Made by a program: the position numbers and the translations under genes. 64,000 nt of DNA from an uncultured Bacteroidales bacterium (GTDB lineage Bacteria > Bacteroidota > Bacteroidia > Bacteroidales > UBA932), in NCBI GenBank assembly GCA_900545245.1, contig UQYV01000011.1:16003-80002 (forward strand), read 5' to 3'. Shown in pieces: positions 26,153 to 35,192 of the stretch. The notes beneath the pieces are model-generated. The model did not search any database. It was not told where the DNA came from and saw only the letters and a program-made list of their open reading frames with translations. Position 1 is the stretch's first letter; each line of letters starts with the position of its first letter.

Positions 26153-26581
26153 AATGTGTTGTTGTTTATTTTAGGTGTCGGATGCACCGACGATGAGTAT
26201 CAAATTGCTGATAATCATCGTCTTGCCCGCGTTTGTCCTACTTTCCTTCCTTTGAGGGATAACAAAATTATAGCTTGTCATTGAAATAGTCAAGAAATAT
26301 ATGCTCTAATTATTCACAAAGTTATTAACAATGGCGTCTGGTGGCTGCGAAATGGCGTTTTTGCCATAGATTTGTTTTACAATTTTGAATACATATAATT
26401 TGTGACCCATATTTCCCAAGCCTGCGCGCCCCATATGTGGCTTGAGTTTTTTTATGTCAAAAAATATGTTTATGAATAGATGAAATCGAAAAATTTTGCT
26501 ATATCGATGTTTTGGGCTACCTTTGCCCACCTTTTACGGATGATAGTGTATTAAATTATTGTAGGTCAAAGATTTATTGTT
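26153..26581. promoter_or_regulatory. Divergent control region between nrdD and the MATE transporter
   Basis: About 430 A/T-rich bases without a gene. For nrdD, the minus-strand -7 box TAATTTTG is at 26263-26270 with a CTTG-type -33 at about 26291-26294, leaving a leader of about 100 bases that contains a short hairpin (GTCGG/CCGAC near 26177-26191) and the palindrome TGATAATCA. For the transporter, TTTG (26495-26498), a 19-base spacer and TACCTTTG (26518-26525) form a near-ideal Bacteroidota promoter. I saw no riboswitch consensus. Confidence 0.65.
26495..26525 (+). promoter_or_regulatory. Promoter of the MATE transporter gene at 26582
   Basis: -33 TTTG at 26495-26498, 19-base spacer, -7 TACCTTTG at 26518-26525. 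Both boxes match the consensus, and the gene starts about 55 bases downstream. Confidence 0.75.
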
Positions 26582-27946
26582 ATGGAAAAGATGAGGGACA
26601 GCATAGATTTCAGTTCTGAGAACATTCCGGCTCTCTATCGGAAAGTGCTCTATCCCACATTGTTGGGAATGCTTGCTGCCGTGTCCTACACCATCGCGGA
26701 CGGAATCTTCGTCGGTCAGGGCGTGGGAAGTGACGCCCTCGCCGCAATCAACATCGCTGCTCCGCTCTTTCTGATATCTTCAGGTCTCGCGCTGATGTTC
26801 GGCTTCGGTGGCTCGGTCGTGGCCTCGATTCATCTGGCAAACGGCAAGGAAAAGACAGCGCGAATTGTTACAACGCAGTCCCTTGCTGCAACTGCAGCGG
26901 CCCAACTTCTCATCACTGCCCTTGCGCTCATTTTCCCGGAGCATACCTTGCGCATTTTCGGCTGCTCCGACACGCTGATGGCTCTTGCCAAGGATTATCT
27001 GTTCGGCTATGCGCCCTTCCTCGTGTTCAACGGCCTGCTTATAGCCTCGGAGTTCTTCGTAAGACTCGACGGGTCTCCGAAGTTCGCGATGGCGGCCAGC
27101 GTGGTCGCGTCAGGCATCAACGTATTTCTCGACTGGCTGTTCATTTTCCCGATGAAGATGGGCATTTTCGGTGCTGCAATCGCGACCGGCATAGGCACTG
27201 CGATCGGCATGATCATGCTCGTCCTCTACCTCGCGACTCCGCAGCATAAACTCCATTTCGTGAGGTTCAAGCTCACGAGAACAGGACTCGGGCTGACGTT
27301 TCGCAATATCGGCTATATGTGCAAGTTGGGCGTATCTTCGCTGCTTTCCGAACTTTCCGTAGCCTTCCTCATGCTCTGCGGCAATTTTGTCTTCATCCGT
27401 CTCTGTGGCGACTCCGGCGTTGCGGCCTTCAGCGTGGTGTGCTACCTCTTCCCGGTCGTGTTCATGATTAACAACTCCATGGGGCAGGCCGCTCAGCCTA
27501 TCATCAGTTACAACTACGGCTTACAGCGCACGGACAAGACCCGCCTTGCGCTCAACGTCTCAATGAAGACGGCGCTCGTCTATGGTGTGGTCATAGTTCT
27601 CGTCTCGCTCCTCGGCGCCGAATGGGTTGTCAAGATGTTCCTCAAGTCCTCCGACCCGGCCTATCCTCTCGCTGTCAGCGGTTTGCGCCTCTTCTCCGCC
27701 GGTTTCATCCCGTTCGCCGTCAACGTCATGGCGATGAGCTATTTCCAGAGTATCGAACGCGCCAAGTCCGCCACCCTCATCACCATCCTTCGCAGCTTTG
27801 TTTTCATGGGCGGCGCCTTCGTTGCTCTTCCGCCCCTTCTTGGCATCAATGGAGCCTGGCTCGCCGTTCCCACCTCCGAAATCCTCACCATGCTCGTCGT
27901 CCTTCTCATCTTCCGGAAGGCGGGCCCGATATCTTCCGGAAATTAG
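26582..27946 (+). CDS. MATE-family efflux transporter (first of two)
   Basis: 454 residues with about twelve hydrophobic segments. The N-terminal lobe has the family's typical SYTIADGIFVGQGVGSDALAAINIAAP stretch, and the second lobe repeats the fold (PVVFMINNSMGQAAQPIISYNYG). MATE proteins export cationic drugs or metabolites across the inner membrane in exchange for Na+ or H+. Nothing in the sequence identifies the substrate. It is convergent with the deformylase gene, only 32 bases apart, without an obvious terminator. Confidence 0.92.
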   Translation: MEKMRDSIDFSSENIPALYRKVLYPTLLGMLAAVSYTIADGIFVGQGVGSDALAAINIAAPLFLISSGLALMFGFGGSVVASIHLANGKEKTARIVTTQSLAATAAAQLLITALALIFPEHTLRIFGCSDTLMALAKDYLFGYAPFLVFNGLLIASEFFVRLDGSPKFAMAASVVASGINVFLDWLFIFPMKMGIFGAAIATGIGTAIGMIMLVLYLATPQHKLHFVRFKLTRTGLGLTFRNIGYMCKLGVSSLLSELSVAFLMLCGNFVFIRLCGDSGVAAFSVVCYLFPVVFMINNSMGQAAQPIISYNYGLQRTDKTRLALNVSMKTALVYGVVIVLVSLLGAEWVVKMFLKSSDPAYPLAVSGLRLFSAGFIPFAVNVMAMSYFQSIERAKSATLITILRSFVFMGGAFVALPPLLGINGAWLAVPTSEILTMLVVLLIFRKAGPISSGN

Positions 27947-27978
27947 TCTTCTCCTTTGTGCTGTGACTGCAGGAGCCG

Positions 27979-28680
27979 TCACATACGGACTTCGGGGGTC
28001 TCGCGGTCGATGTAGAGGATGCCGTCGAGGTGGTCGCATTCGTGCTGGAAGATGACGGCGGTGAAGCCTCCGACTGTTTCGGTGACGTATTCCCAGTCAG
28101 GGGAAGCAGCGATGTCTCCCGCTGCATCGGCCATTACCGGCTCATTGCCGGCCTCGGCGCGGAGTGTTCCGGCAGCCTTGGCGTAGCTGATGACCACGGT
28201 GTCCCACCTCTCGACGATGCCACGGCGTCCTGGAACGGATAGGCAGCCCTCCGCTCCGGTGCGGCGCTTGCCCCGTGCTTCGACGATGCGGATGTTCGGA
28301 TAGACTTCAAACGGGCTGCCCGGTTTGTCGAAGCGCTGCACCGCGACGATTCTGCGGCTCAGGCCCACCTGCGGACCCGCTATCCCCACGCCATCCTGCT
28401 CCGGGCTTGTCACCGTCGCGACCATCTGCGAGGCAAGTCTTGCGCAAGGGGAGAGACTGTCCGCGAACATCCGTTCCAAGTCCTCCTCCGCGAAATCAGT
28501 GGATAAACTTCTGAGCATCAGTGAGTCTGTGCGGTCATTGATTGTGAGCACGCGCATAATCCCATTTGAATCGGCCGAGTCAATCGTGCGCAGCTCTTCG
28601 CGCGTCAGCCCCATGTTTCCGCAGGCGGCAGCAACGAACGTGGCCGCCGCAACCATAAAAATTTTGCCGTAAACTTTCAT
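27979..28680 (-). CDS. Peptide deformylase with a lipoprotein signal
   Basis: 233 residues from MKVYGKIFMVAAATF (start 28680). All three deformylase motifs are intact: GVGIAGPQVG (97-106), EGCLS (144-148) and HECDH (213-217), which supply the metal ligands Cys and two His and the catalytic Glu. Unusually, the protein begins with a hydrophobic stretch ending AAAC (Cys 20), followed by GNMGL, a plausible lipoprotein signal, so the enzyme may work outside the cytoplasm rather than on nascent chains. There is an insertion of about 25 residues before the HECDH helix. A minus-strand -7 box, TATATTTG, is at 28700-28707. A housekeeping def gene would be expected elsewhere in the genome. Confidence 0.88.
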   Translation of the reverse strand: MKVYGKIFMVAAATFVAAACGNMGLTREELRTIDSADSNGIMRVLTINDRTDSLMLRSLSTDFAEEDLERMFADSLSPCARLASQMVATVTSPEQDGVGIAGPQVGLSRRIVAVQRFDKPGSPFEVYPNIRIVEARGKRRTGAEGCLSVPGRRGIVERWDTVVISYAKAAGTLRAEAGNEPVMADAAGDIAASPDWEYVTETVGGFTAVIFQHECDHLDGILYIDRETPEVRM

Positions 28681-28862
28681 CTTTCCATAGAATTTACGGC
28701 AAATATAGTGAATCTGTAACGAAAAACAGTTGAATCTCAATTTGTGCATTATTTTACTTTAAAACTTGATATTTTGTGCGCTTTTTCAATTGAAAATATT
28801 TAATTTTATGCACTAATATGAAAAATAATCGGCAGATTCGAATGGGGATGAAACCGTTGAGG

Positions 28863-30185
28863 TTATCCCTGCGGCGGAATGGCTGTGCAATGGAGGCTCA
28901 TACCGCTGAGCCCGTAGCTGACGGATTGTAACAGCCACTTCCAGGCGGGGACGGCAGGGATTGTCACTCCGTTTTGCTCTATCGTTTCCTCTTCATCGTA
29001 TGTGATTATCAGCGGAGTCCATTCCGGATTCTTCTGTACGAATGATACGAGCGGTTCCGTCTCGCGGTCGAATGTGCCCTTTTCTTTCAGAGAATACGAC
29101 ACTTGAATGGCCAGCCTTTCTTCGTTTACGATGAAATCTATCTCCTTTTCTTTGTTCAGGTATGTCACGTTTTCCTTTCCATAGACACGGCAGAGTTGGA
29201 TTGCTACAAGATTCTCCAACAATGCCGGTTCCTGCCTGACAAGAAACAGATTGAGGATGCCGTTGTCGATGAAGTAATATTTCTTTATCGATTCCTTGTC
29301 GGAAAATTTTGCGACCTCATTGCTCACCGGTAGCAGAAGCCAACTGTCTTCGGCGAACCCGACATAATCTATGGTTGTCGGCACGGAAATCTTTGCGCCG
29401 GTTGCCACGATACTGTTTCTTAACCGGTTGAATGACAGAGGGCGCCTTACGCTTTCCGCCAGTTTCTTTATCATGATGTTCAGAACTCTGTCATTCCCGA
29501 TTCTGTGTCTCTGGCAGATGTCTCCGAGGTATATTTTCTGATAGAGGCTTGAAATCAGATTTCTCTTGGCCTTGAAGTTGTTGACTTCCGGTAAGCCTCC
29601 GAAGTAGAAGTATTCCTGAAAGGCTCTTACGACTTCTCCTTTTCTGACAGTGGAGTGTTCCCAGCCGTCAGATAATTCAACAGACTTTGCCGTAAGGAAC
29701 TCCTTGAATGAATAGGGATAGACGTCGATGACAAAAAAGCGTCCTCCCAATGTCGTTTCGACATCCTTGCTGAGCATCCTGGCGTTGCTCCCGGTGATAT
29801 AGACGCGGTATTTCGCGTCGGCGAGCCTGCGCACAAACTTGTCCCAATGCTCGACATTCTGCACCTCGTCAAGGAATACGAAAGGCTTTTTCCCTGAATG
29901 TTCATAATGCACTTCGAGGATGGAATTCAGGTCTTCTGCTCTCAATTCTGCGAGACGTTCGTCCTCAAAGTTGAGGTACAAAATTTCGTCCCACCCGTGG
30001 CCTGCGGACAAAAGTTCTCGGACTCTCTGGTACATTAGGTATGATTTCCCCGTATGTCTCACTCCAACAAAGACATAATTCCCGTTCTCCTCGAAATCGA
30101 AGTCCCTTCGTATGATTTCTGCCGAATCGATTTCGTCCCTTTTGTCAATAATGCATTGACGCAGAATGCTTTTATCAAGTGCCAT
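28863..30185 (-). CDS. AAA-type ATPase with DUF4143 C-terminal domain
   Basis: 440 residues. Walker A is VGVRHTGKSYL (about 37-47), Walker B is FVFLDEVQN, and an arginine/sensor region is YITGSNARML. The middle has the family's SFKEFL and YFYFGGLPEV motifs. The C-terminal DUF4143 part (KKYYFIDNGILNLFL, EIDFIVNEERLAIQVSYSL) resembles a nuclease-like D-x-E-x-K fold. These ATPases are common in anaerobes and their function is not established. A promoter is seen at 30204-30235. It is followed downstream by the deformylase gene and preceded by a second ATPase of the same type. Confidence 0.88.
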   Translation of the reverse strand: MALDKSILRQCIIDKRDEIDSAEIIRRDFDFEENGNYVFVGVRHTGKSYLMYQRVRELLSAGHGWDEILYLNFEDERLAELRAEDLNSILEVHYEHSGKKPFVFLDEVQNVEHWDKFVRRLADAKYRVYITGSNARMLSKDVETTLGGRFFVIDVYPYSFKEFLTAKSVELSDGWEHSTVRKGEVVRAFQEYFYFGGLPEVNNFKAKRNLISSLYQKIYLGDICQRHRIGNDRVLNIMIKKLAESVRRPLSFNRLRNSIVATGAKISVPTTIDYVGFAEDSWLLLPVSNEVAKFSDKESIKKYYFIDNGILNLFLVRQEPALLENLVAIQLCRVYGKENVTYLNKEKEIDFIVNEERLAIQVSYSLKEKGTFDRETEPLVSFVQKNPEWTPLIITYDEEETIEQNGVTIPAVPAWKWLLQSVSYGLSGMSLHCTAIPPQG

Positions 30186-30203
30186 ATACTCTCGCTGTTT
30201 TTA

Positions 30204-30235
30204 CAAAGGTATAAGTTTTTAAGGGGACTACCAAA
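30204..30235 (-). promoter_or_regulatory. Promoter of the ATPase gene 28863-30185
   Basis: Minus strand: -33 TTTG (30232-30235), 20-base spacer, -7 TACCTTTG (30204-30211), about 18 bases before the start codon. Confidence 0.75.
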
Positions 30236-30321
30236 TTTTATTAAATATGTTTTATAGGGATTATGTAATTTTATAAAGTTTGTTTAACAAAATCCAATTG
30301 CGCTAAACATCCGCGCCAAAT

Positions 30322-31449
30322 TTATAGCAGCCAACTGGTCCAGTTGTCTGGGGTGATGACTGCGGTTTTATCGACATCGTAGGTTTCGAGAAATGCTTTC
30401 GGCAATTTGGTTGAGGATTTTCTTGGGTTGAACTTCATCTCGAACAAGGTGAAGCGGCCGTCCTTCTCTTCGACATAGTCAATTTCCTGTTGCTGAGTCG
30501 TGCGCCAGAAATAGCTCTTCACGAAATTGCCGGCATAGTGATTCAGTTTGATTCTCTCGCTGATTACGAAATTCTCCCACAGCGCTCCGGTGTCCTGCCG
30601 CATTGAAAGGGGCGCGAAGTTCTGGAGGATTGCGTTGCGGATGCCGTTGTCGTAGAAATATACCTTCTTGCTTTTCTTCAGTTCCGTCCGCAGGTTTCGG
30701 TTGAATCCGTTGAGGCGGAACACGACGAAACATTTTTCCAGCAAATCAATGTATTTTTCCACGGTCTTGTTGTCCGTTCCAATGGTTTGGGCTAGTTCGT
30801 TGTAGGACACTTCGGATGACAGCTGCAGGGCGAGGGTGGTCAGCAGTTTCTCAAGCAGGACCGGTCGGCGTATGTCCTCAATGGCGAGCAGATCCTTGTA
30901 TAGGTAGCTTCCGGTGATGTCCATAAGTATCTTCCTCGACTCTTCGGGACGGGAAAAGACTTCTGGGTAGGAGCCGTAAATCAGTCTGCGCTCAAGTGTT
31001 TGTCTGACGGAGAGTAGTCCTTCGGAAGCGTAAATCTCGGCGGAAGAAATCGGAAAAAGGTTGTATTCGAATTTTCTGCCTGTCAGAGGCTCGTTCAGCC
31101 TGTTCTGAAGCTCGAATGACGATGAACCGGTGACGAGAAGCTGGACATCCGGGAAATTGTCGGTTATGCGTTTCAAGGTCATTCCGATTCCCGGAACAGA
31201 CTGCGCCTCGTCAATCATGACAATCCTGTTTGTCCCGATGAGCAGCTTCAAGTCCGATGTGTCTGCGTCCGTAAGCAATGCCCTGGCCTCCGGCTCGTCA
31301 CAGTTCATCCTAAGCGTTTCCTCGTCCCTATGCTCCAAAATCATCCGGAATAAAGTGCTTTTCCCGACTTGCCGTGCTCCGATGACAACAATTGCCTTTC
31401 CCCGGAACATGTCATTCTCTATAACTTTCTGTAACGAACGCCGTATCAT
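30322..31449 (-). CDS. Second AAA-type ATPase with DUF4143 domain
   Basis: 375 residues. Walker A is VIGARQVGKSTL, Walker B is IVMIDEAQSVPG, and LLVTGSSSFELQNRLNEPLTGR is the sensor region. A winged-helix segment (YNELAQTIGTDNKTVEKYIDLLEK) and the nuclease-like C-terminus (TQQQEIDYVEEKDGRFTLFEMKF) complete the usual layout. Compared with the preceding family member it is about 65 residues shorter and diverges strongly, so it is not a recent duplicate. A promoter with repeated TTTGGGATT sites lies just upstream. Function unknown; the winged helix makes DNA binding and self-control conceivable. Confidence 0.88.
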   Translation of the reverse strand: MIRRSLQKVIENDMFRGKAIVVIGARQVGKSTLFRMILEHRDEETLRMNCDEPEARALLTDADTSDLKLLIGTNRIVMIDEAQSVPGIGMTLKRITDNFPDVQLLVTGSSSFELQNRLNEPLTGRKFEYNLFPISSAEIYASEGLLSVRQTLERRLIYGSYPEVFSRPEESRKILMDITGSYLYKDLLAIEDIRRPVLLEKLLTTLALQLSSEVSYNELAQTIGTDNKTVEKYIDLLEKCFVVFRLNGFNRNLRTELKKSKKVYFYDNGIRNAILQNFAPLSMRQDTGALWENFVISERIKLNHYAGNFVKSYFWRTTQQQEIDYVEEKDGRFTLFEMKFNPRKSSTKLPKAFLETYDVDKTAVITPDNWTSWLL

Positions 31450-31475
31450 ACTCTTTCGATGTGAATTTAGAGGAG

Positions 31476-31560
31476 CAAAGGTAAATAAACAAATCTATAA
31501 TCCCAAATTTTATATGAATTTTGGGATTGTAATCCTAAAAATAAGGCAAATTTTGGGATT
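31476..31560 (-). promoter_or_regulatory. Promoter with three TTTGGGATT repeats before the second ATPase
   Basis: Minus-strand promoter: -7 TACCTTTG (31476-31483), 20-base spacer, -33 TTTG (31504-31507). AATCCCAAA (31499-31507), TTTGGGATT (31520-31528) and TTTGGGATT (31552-31560) are three copies of one 9-base word, the first two as a perfect inverted pair. The first copy covers the -33 box, as expected for a repressor site. Confidence 0.7.
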
Positions 31561-31590
31561 AGGCTCGGCTCTCATGCCCGCTGCTGTAGT

Positions 31591-32406
31591 TTATTCCTCG
31601 TAAGGCTCGTTGAAGGGCTGGAGGAAGGGGTTTTTCATTCTTTCTTCCGAGATGGTCGTGGCGGGGCCGTGGCCGGGGAGGACGTCTATGCCGCCGTCAA
31701 GACAGAGGAGTTTCGTGAAGATGCCCTGCATGAGGGCGGTGTAGTCGCCGCCTGGGAGGTCACTGCGGCCGATGCAACCGGCAAAGAGCGTGTCGCCGCT
31801 GAAAAGAACCTTCCACTTGTCAGTCTCATGGCTCGCCACCGTGCTTCCATCTCCTTCTTTCGCGTCGCTCCCATTGTTGCTTTCCTCTGAGGCAGCGGCC
31901 TTTCTGAACTCCCGGCACAGGTAGCAGACACCTCCTGCCGTATGCCCGGGTGTGGACAGTACCTTGAACTCAAGCCCTCCGGGCATGCCGGTCATGGTGC
32001 CGGTTTCATCAGCCTTGCGGACGCATGCCGTGTTCTCCGAGACAAAAATCCTGTCTCCGTCCTCAATCCACTTAATCCTCGACGAGAAATCTTCCACGTC
32101 GGGGTGCCCTAAATTTGCGCAGAGCGCATGGAGCGCCCCGAGCGTCACTTCCTCACCGCGGTTCGCATAGGCCGGAATTCCCCACTCCTCGCAGAGGCGG
32201 TGCACTCCGTAGACGTGATCCGGGTGGGCGTGCGTCAGCAATATCCCCGAAGGGGTGATACCGTTTTCCTTGATAGCCTTGTGAAGCGCATCAAACTCCT
32301 CCTCACTGTCGAATCCGGGGTCGATGATGACGCAGGCATTTCCCGCCCACACGAGGTAGGAGAGTTCTTCAAAACTGTTGCAGCGAAACTTTGTGATCCG
32401 TATCAT
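31591..32406 (-). CDS. MBL-fold metallo-hydrolase, glyoxalase II-like
   Basis: 271 residues. The zinc motif LLTHAHPDHVYGV (HxHxDH) is complete, and further ligands are in STPGHTAGGVCYLC, FSGDTLFAGCIGRSDLPGGD and LPGHGPATTI. The layout matches hydroxyacylglutathione-hydrolase-like proteins, which hydrolyse thioesters in the cytoplasm. An insertion of about 35 hydrophilic residues (EFRKAAASEESNNGSDAKEG and on) sits between the third and fourth ligand blocks and is not part of the usual fold. True substrate unknown, since Bacteroidales generally lack glutathione. Confidence 0.88.
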   Translation of the reverse strand: MIRITKFRCNSFEELSYLVWAGNACVIIDPGFDSEEEFDALHKAIKENGITPSGILLTHAHPDHVYGVHRLCEEWGIPAYANRGEEVTLGALHALCANLGHPDVEDFSSRIKWIEDGDRIFVSENTACVRKADETGTMTGMPGGLEFKVLSTPGHTAGGVCYLCREFRKAAASEESNNGSDAKEGDGSTVASHETDKWKVLFSGDTLFAGCIGRSDLPGGDYTALMQGIFTKLLCLDGGIDVLPGHGPATTISEERMKNPFLQPFNEPYEE

Positions 32407-32487
32407 ATTGTCCGTTATTTTTCGTTAATCTTTCTGGCATAAGAAGAGAATTTTCCCATTTTGACGCAAAAATACGAAAGTAATTGT

Positions 32488-32495
32488 TAACTTTG
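32488..32495 (+). promoter_or_regulatory. -7 box of the deoxynucleoside kinase gene
   Basis: TAACTTTG fits the TAnnTTTG consensus. A TTTG at 32460-32463 lies 24 bases upstream, a longer spacer than usual. This leaves a leader of about 70 bases. Confidence 0.55.
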
Positions 32496-32569
32496 CTTGA
32501 TTATATATGCAAAAATTGCGGACAGTAAGCGCAATTTTTGTGGACTACAAACGCTAAAATATAACAGAC

Positions 32570-33184
32570 ATGCATGTAGCTATAGCCGGAAACATCGGCA
32601 GCGGAAAGACGACACTCACAAGGATGCTGGCGGCCAAATATGGCTGGAAACCGAGATTTGAATCGGTGGACTATAATCCGTACCTCGCTGATTTCTATGA
32701 GGATATGGAACGTTGGTCATTCAATCTCCAGATATATTTTCTCAACAAGAGATTTAAGGACGTCGTGGAGATTTCAAAGAGTGAGGACGTCATAATTCAG
32801 GACAGGACGATTTATGAGGACGCCAGAATCTTTGCTCCGAACCTTCATGGAATGGGACTGATGTCGACGAGGGATTTCGAGAATTATTCTGATCTTTTCG
32901 ACCTGATGATGTCACTCGTCAATCCGCCGGACCTTCTGATTTATCTGCGTTCGTCGATTCCGAACCTCGTGAGCCAGATTCAGAAAAGGGGGCGCGAGTA
33001 TGAGAAGAGTATACGCATCGACTACATAACCGGTCTCAACGAGAGATATGAGAACTGGATCAAGGATTACAAGAGCCGCCTGCTCATCCTTGACGTCGAC
33101 CGTCTGAAATTCGAGAGCAATCCCGAGGATTTCAGCGAGATATGCGACAAGATAGACGCCGAACTTTTCGGTCTCTTTAAATAA
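32570..33184 (+). CDS. Deoxynucleoside kinase
   Basis: 204 residues. The P-loop is IAGNIGSGKTTL at the very N-terminus. The substrate-binding residues are in the WSFNLQIYFLNKRF helix, followed by the DRTIYEDARIF (DRS-like) motif and the LID segment with RGREYEKSIRIDY. This is the layout of the dNK/dCK/dGK family. It salvages deoxynucleosides by transferring phosphate from ATP to the 5'-hydroxyl in the cytoplasm. Base preference cannot be read with certainty. A hairpin follows at 33194-33231. Confidence 0.92.
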   Translation: MHVAIAGNIGSGKTTLTRMLAAKYGWKPRFESVDYNPYLADFYEDMERWSFNLQIYFLNKRFKDVVEISKSEDVIIQDRTIYEDARIFAPNLHGMGLMSTRDFENYSDLFDLMMSLVNPPDLLIYLRSSIPNLVSQIQKRGREYEKSIRIDYITGLNERYENWIKDYKSRLLILDVDRLKFESNPEDFSEICDKIDAELFGLFK

Positions 33185-33193
33185 TAAGGAGTT

Positions 33194-33231
33194 TCCGGAG
33201 CCTTTCCCATTAGTGGGTAAGAGGTTCCGGA
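33194..33231 (+). terminator. Hairpin between the deoxynucleoside kinase and acyl-CoA ligase genes
   Basis: TCCGGAGCC (33194-33202) pairs with GGTTCCGGA (33223-33231), with an inner CCCA/TGGG pair. ATTTGTTT follows, a weak T-tract. It may be an inefficient terminator or an attenuator; no clear promoter lies between it and the next gene. Confidence 0.45.
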
Positions 33232-33283
33232 CATTTGTTTCACCGGGAGAACGAAAACAATGTTTTCCCATAAACCCCAAATT

Positions 33284-35191
33284 ATGGATAAAAGATTGAC
33301 AATCATTGACTTTGTGGAGAAATACACCCGTCAGTTCGCTGCCAACACGTTCCTCCGCGAAAAAGTGGACGGAGTGTGGACGGAGACATCCTTCGAGCAG
33401 ACTCGCAAGGAAGCCTACCGCATAGGTGCCGGACTGATGAAGCTCGGACTTCAGAAAGGTGACAAGGTTTCCCTTCTTTCCGAGGGACGCAACCTCTGGC
33501 CAATCACCGAAATGGGCATTCTCTATGCCGGTGGTGTGAATGTTCCGCTCTCAATCAAACTTGAGGAGAGCAATGATCTGATTTTCAGAATACGTCACTC
33601 CGACTCGAAGTATGTGATCGTTTCCGCGTCTCAGCTTCCTAAGGTTCGCAAGATTATCGGCGACTGCGAGGCCGTGGAGAAGGTTATCGTGCTTGACGAG
33701 ATAAAGGAATACGGCCCGAATGAAATGTGTATCACGGAGATACAGAAAATGGGCGACGAGTTCCTTGCCTCTTCACCAGAGGAGTTCGTGACGCGCTACA
33801 AGTCTGTTGGTCCGGAAGACTATGCGAACATCAGCTACACCTCCGGAACTACCGCCGATCCTAAGGGCATCCTTCTGACGCACCGCAACTACACCGCGAA
33901 TGTAGAGCAGGCGCACTCCGTCATCAGCATAAATGAAGGCGACGTGATGCTCATCATCCTTCCGCTCGACCACTGCTTCGCGCATGTTGCGGGATTCTAC
34001 ACGATGATGTCGTTCGGCGCATCAATCGCCACGGTTCCACAGGGACGCACGCCGATGGAATCGCTCAGAAACATCCCGATGGCAATTAAGGAAACCCGTC
34101 CGGCCGTGATGCTCTCAGTTCCGGCACTCTCCAAGAATTTCAAGAAGGCAATCGAGGCAGGTGTTAAGGCAAAGGGGCCGAAGGTTCAGAAACTATATGA
34201 CTTTGCAGTGCGCAACGCCATAGCATACAATAAGGAAGGCTACAACAAGGGCGGCAAGGACTTCTGGAGATTGCCGCTCGTGAAACTCTTTGACAAGATT
34301 CTCTTCAAGAGTGTCCGCGAGTCCGCTTTCGGCGACCGGATGAAATTCTTCGTCGGTGGAGGAGCGCTTCTTGGAATCGATCTCCAGAAATACTACTATG
34401 CGATAGGTGTTCCTATCTTCCAGGGTTACGGACTTTCGGAGGCAACGCCTATCATTTCGGCCAATTCCACGGAACACCACATCCTCGGTTCTTCGGGAAT
34501 GGTAGTACGACCGATGGAAATCAAGATCTGCGACACCGATGGCAAGGCTCTGCCTTATGGACAGAAAGGCGAAATCGTAATAAAAGGCGAGAATGTCATG
34601 GCCGGTTATTGGAAGAATCCGAAGGCCACAGCAGAGACTGTTGTTGACGGATGGCTTCACACCGGAGATATGGGATATATGCTTGATGATACCTATCTCT
34701 ATGTGACCGGACGTTTCAAGTCTCTTCTCATCAGCTCCGACGGCGAGAAATATTCACCGGAAGGAATCGAGGAGGCTCTTGTGGCAAATTCAAAATACAT
34801 TTCACAGGTGGTTCTTCACGACAATCAGGACCCTTACGTGATTCTCCTGATGGTTCCTAACAAGGATGCTCTCAAGGAATATATGAAGAAGGAGCACCCG
34901 GAGGTTGAGCCTGATTCCGAGGCTGGAAAGAGAATGCAGCTTGAGAAGATTCAGTCCGAAGTTGACCAGTATCGTGCGGGTGGCGAGTTTGCCGGACTCT
35001 TCCCTGAAAGATGGCTTCCTACAGCGGTTTGCGTGCTTCCTGAGCCGTTCACCGAGCAGAATCACATGGTCAACTCGACTATGAAGATTGTGCGCGGAAA
35101 GGTGGAGCAGGCTTATGAGGACAGGATGAAGTTTGCCTACACGGCCGAGGGAAAGAATATTTTGAACGAGAAGAATATTTCATCACTTTGA
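33284..35191 (+). CDS. AMP-forming long-chain acyl-CoA synthetase
   Basis: 635 residues from MDKRLTIIDFVEKY (an ATG eight codons earlier is also in frame). Adenylate-forming signatures are the P-loop ISYTSGTTADPKGILLTHRN, FQGYGLSEATPIIS (A5-like) and GWLHTGDMGYMLDDTYLYVTGRFKSLL, then a C-terminal lysine region (VNSTMKIVRGKVEQAYED). The enzyme activates fatty acids to acyl-AMP and acyl-CoA for lipid synthesis or degradation, probably at the inner face of the membrane. Repeat copy B begins one base after the stop codon. Confidence 0.93.
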   Translation: MDKRLTIIDFVEKYTRQFAANTFLREKVDGVWTETSFEQTRKEAYRIGAGLMKLGLQKGDKVSLLSEGRNLWPITEMGILYAGGVNVPLSIKLEESNDLIFRIRHSDSKYVIVSASQLPKVRKIIGDCEAVEKVIVLDEIKEYGPNEMCITEIQKMGDEFLASSPEEFVTRYKSVGPEDYANISYTSGTTADPKGILLTHRNYTANVEQAHSVISINEGDVMLIILPLDHCFAHVAGFYTMMSFGASIATVPQGRTPMESLRNIPMAIKETRPAVMLSVPALSKNFKKAIEAGVKAKGPKVQKLYDFAVRNAIAYNKEGYNKGGKDFWRLPLVKLFDKILFKSVRESAFGDRMKFFVGGGALLGIDLQKYYYAIGVPIFQGYGLSEATPIISANSTEHHILGSSGMVVRPMEIKICDTDGKALPYGQKGEIVIKGENVMAGYWKNPKATAETVVDGWLHTGDMGYMLDDTYLYVTGRFKSLLISSDGEKYSPEGIEEALVANSKYISQVVLHDNQDPYVILLMVPNKDALKEYMKKEHPEVEPDSEAGKRMQLEKIQSEVDQYRAGGEFAGLFPERWLPTAVCVLPEPFTEQNHMVNSTMKIVRGKVEQAYEDRMKFAYTAEGKNILNEKNISSL

Positions 35192-35192
35192 C

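Noticed and set aside
26153..26270. TGATAATCA in the nrdD leader as a possible FNR site
   Set aside because: The half-sites are separated by one base instead of four; too weak to call.
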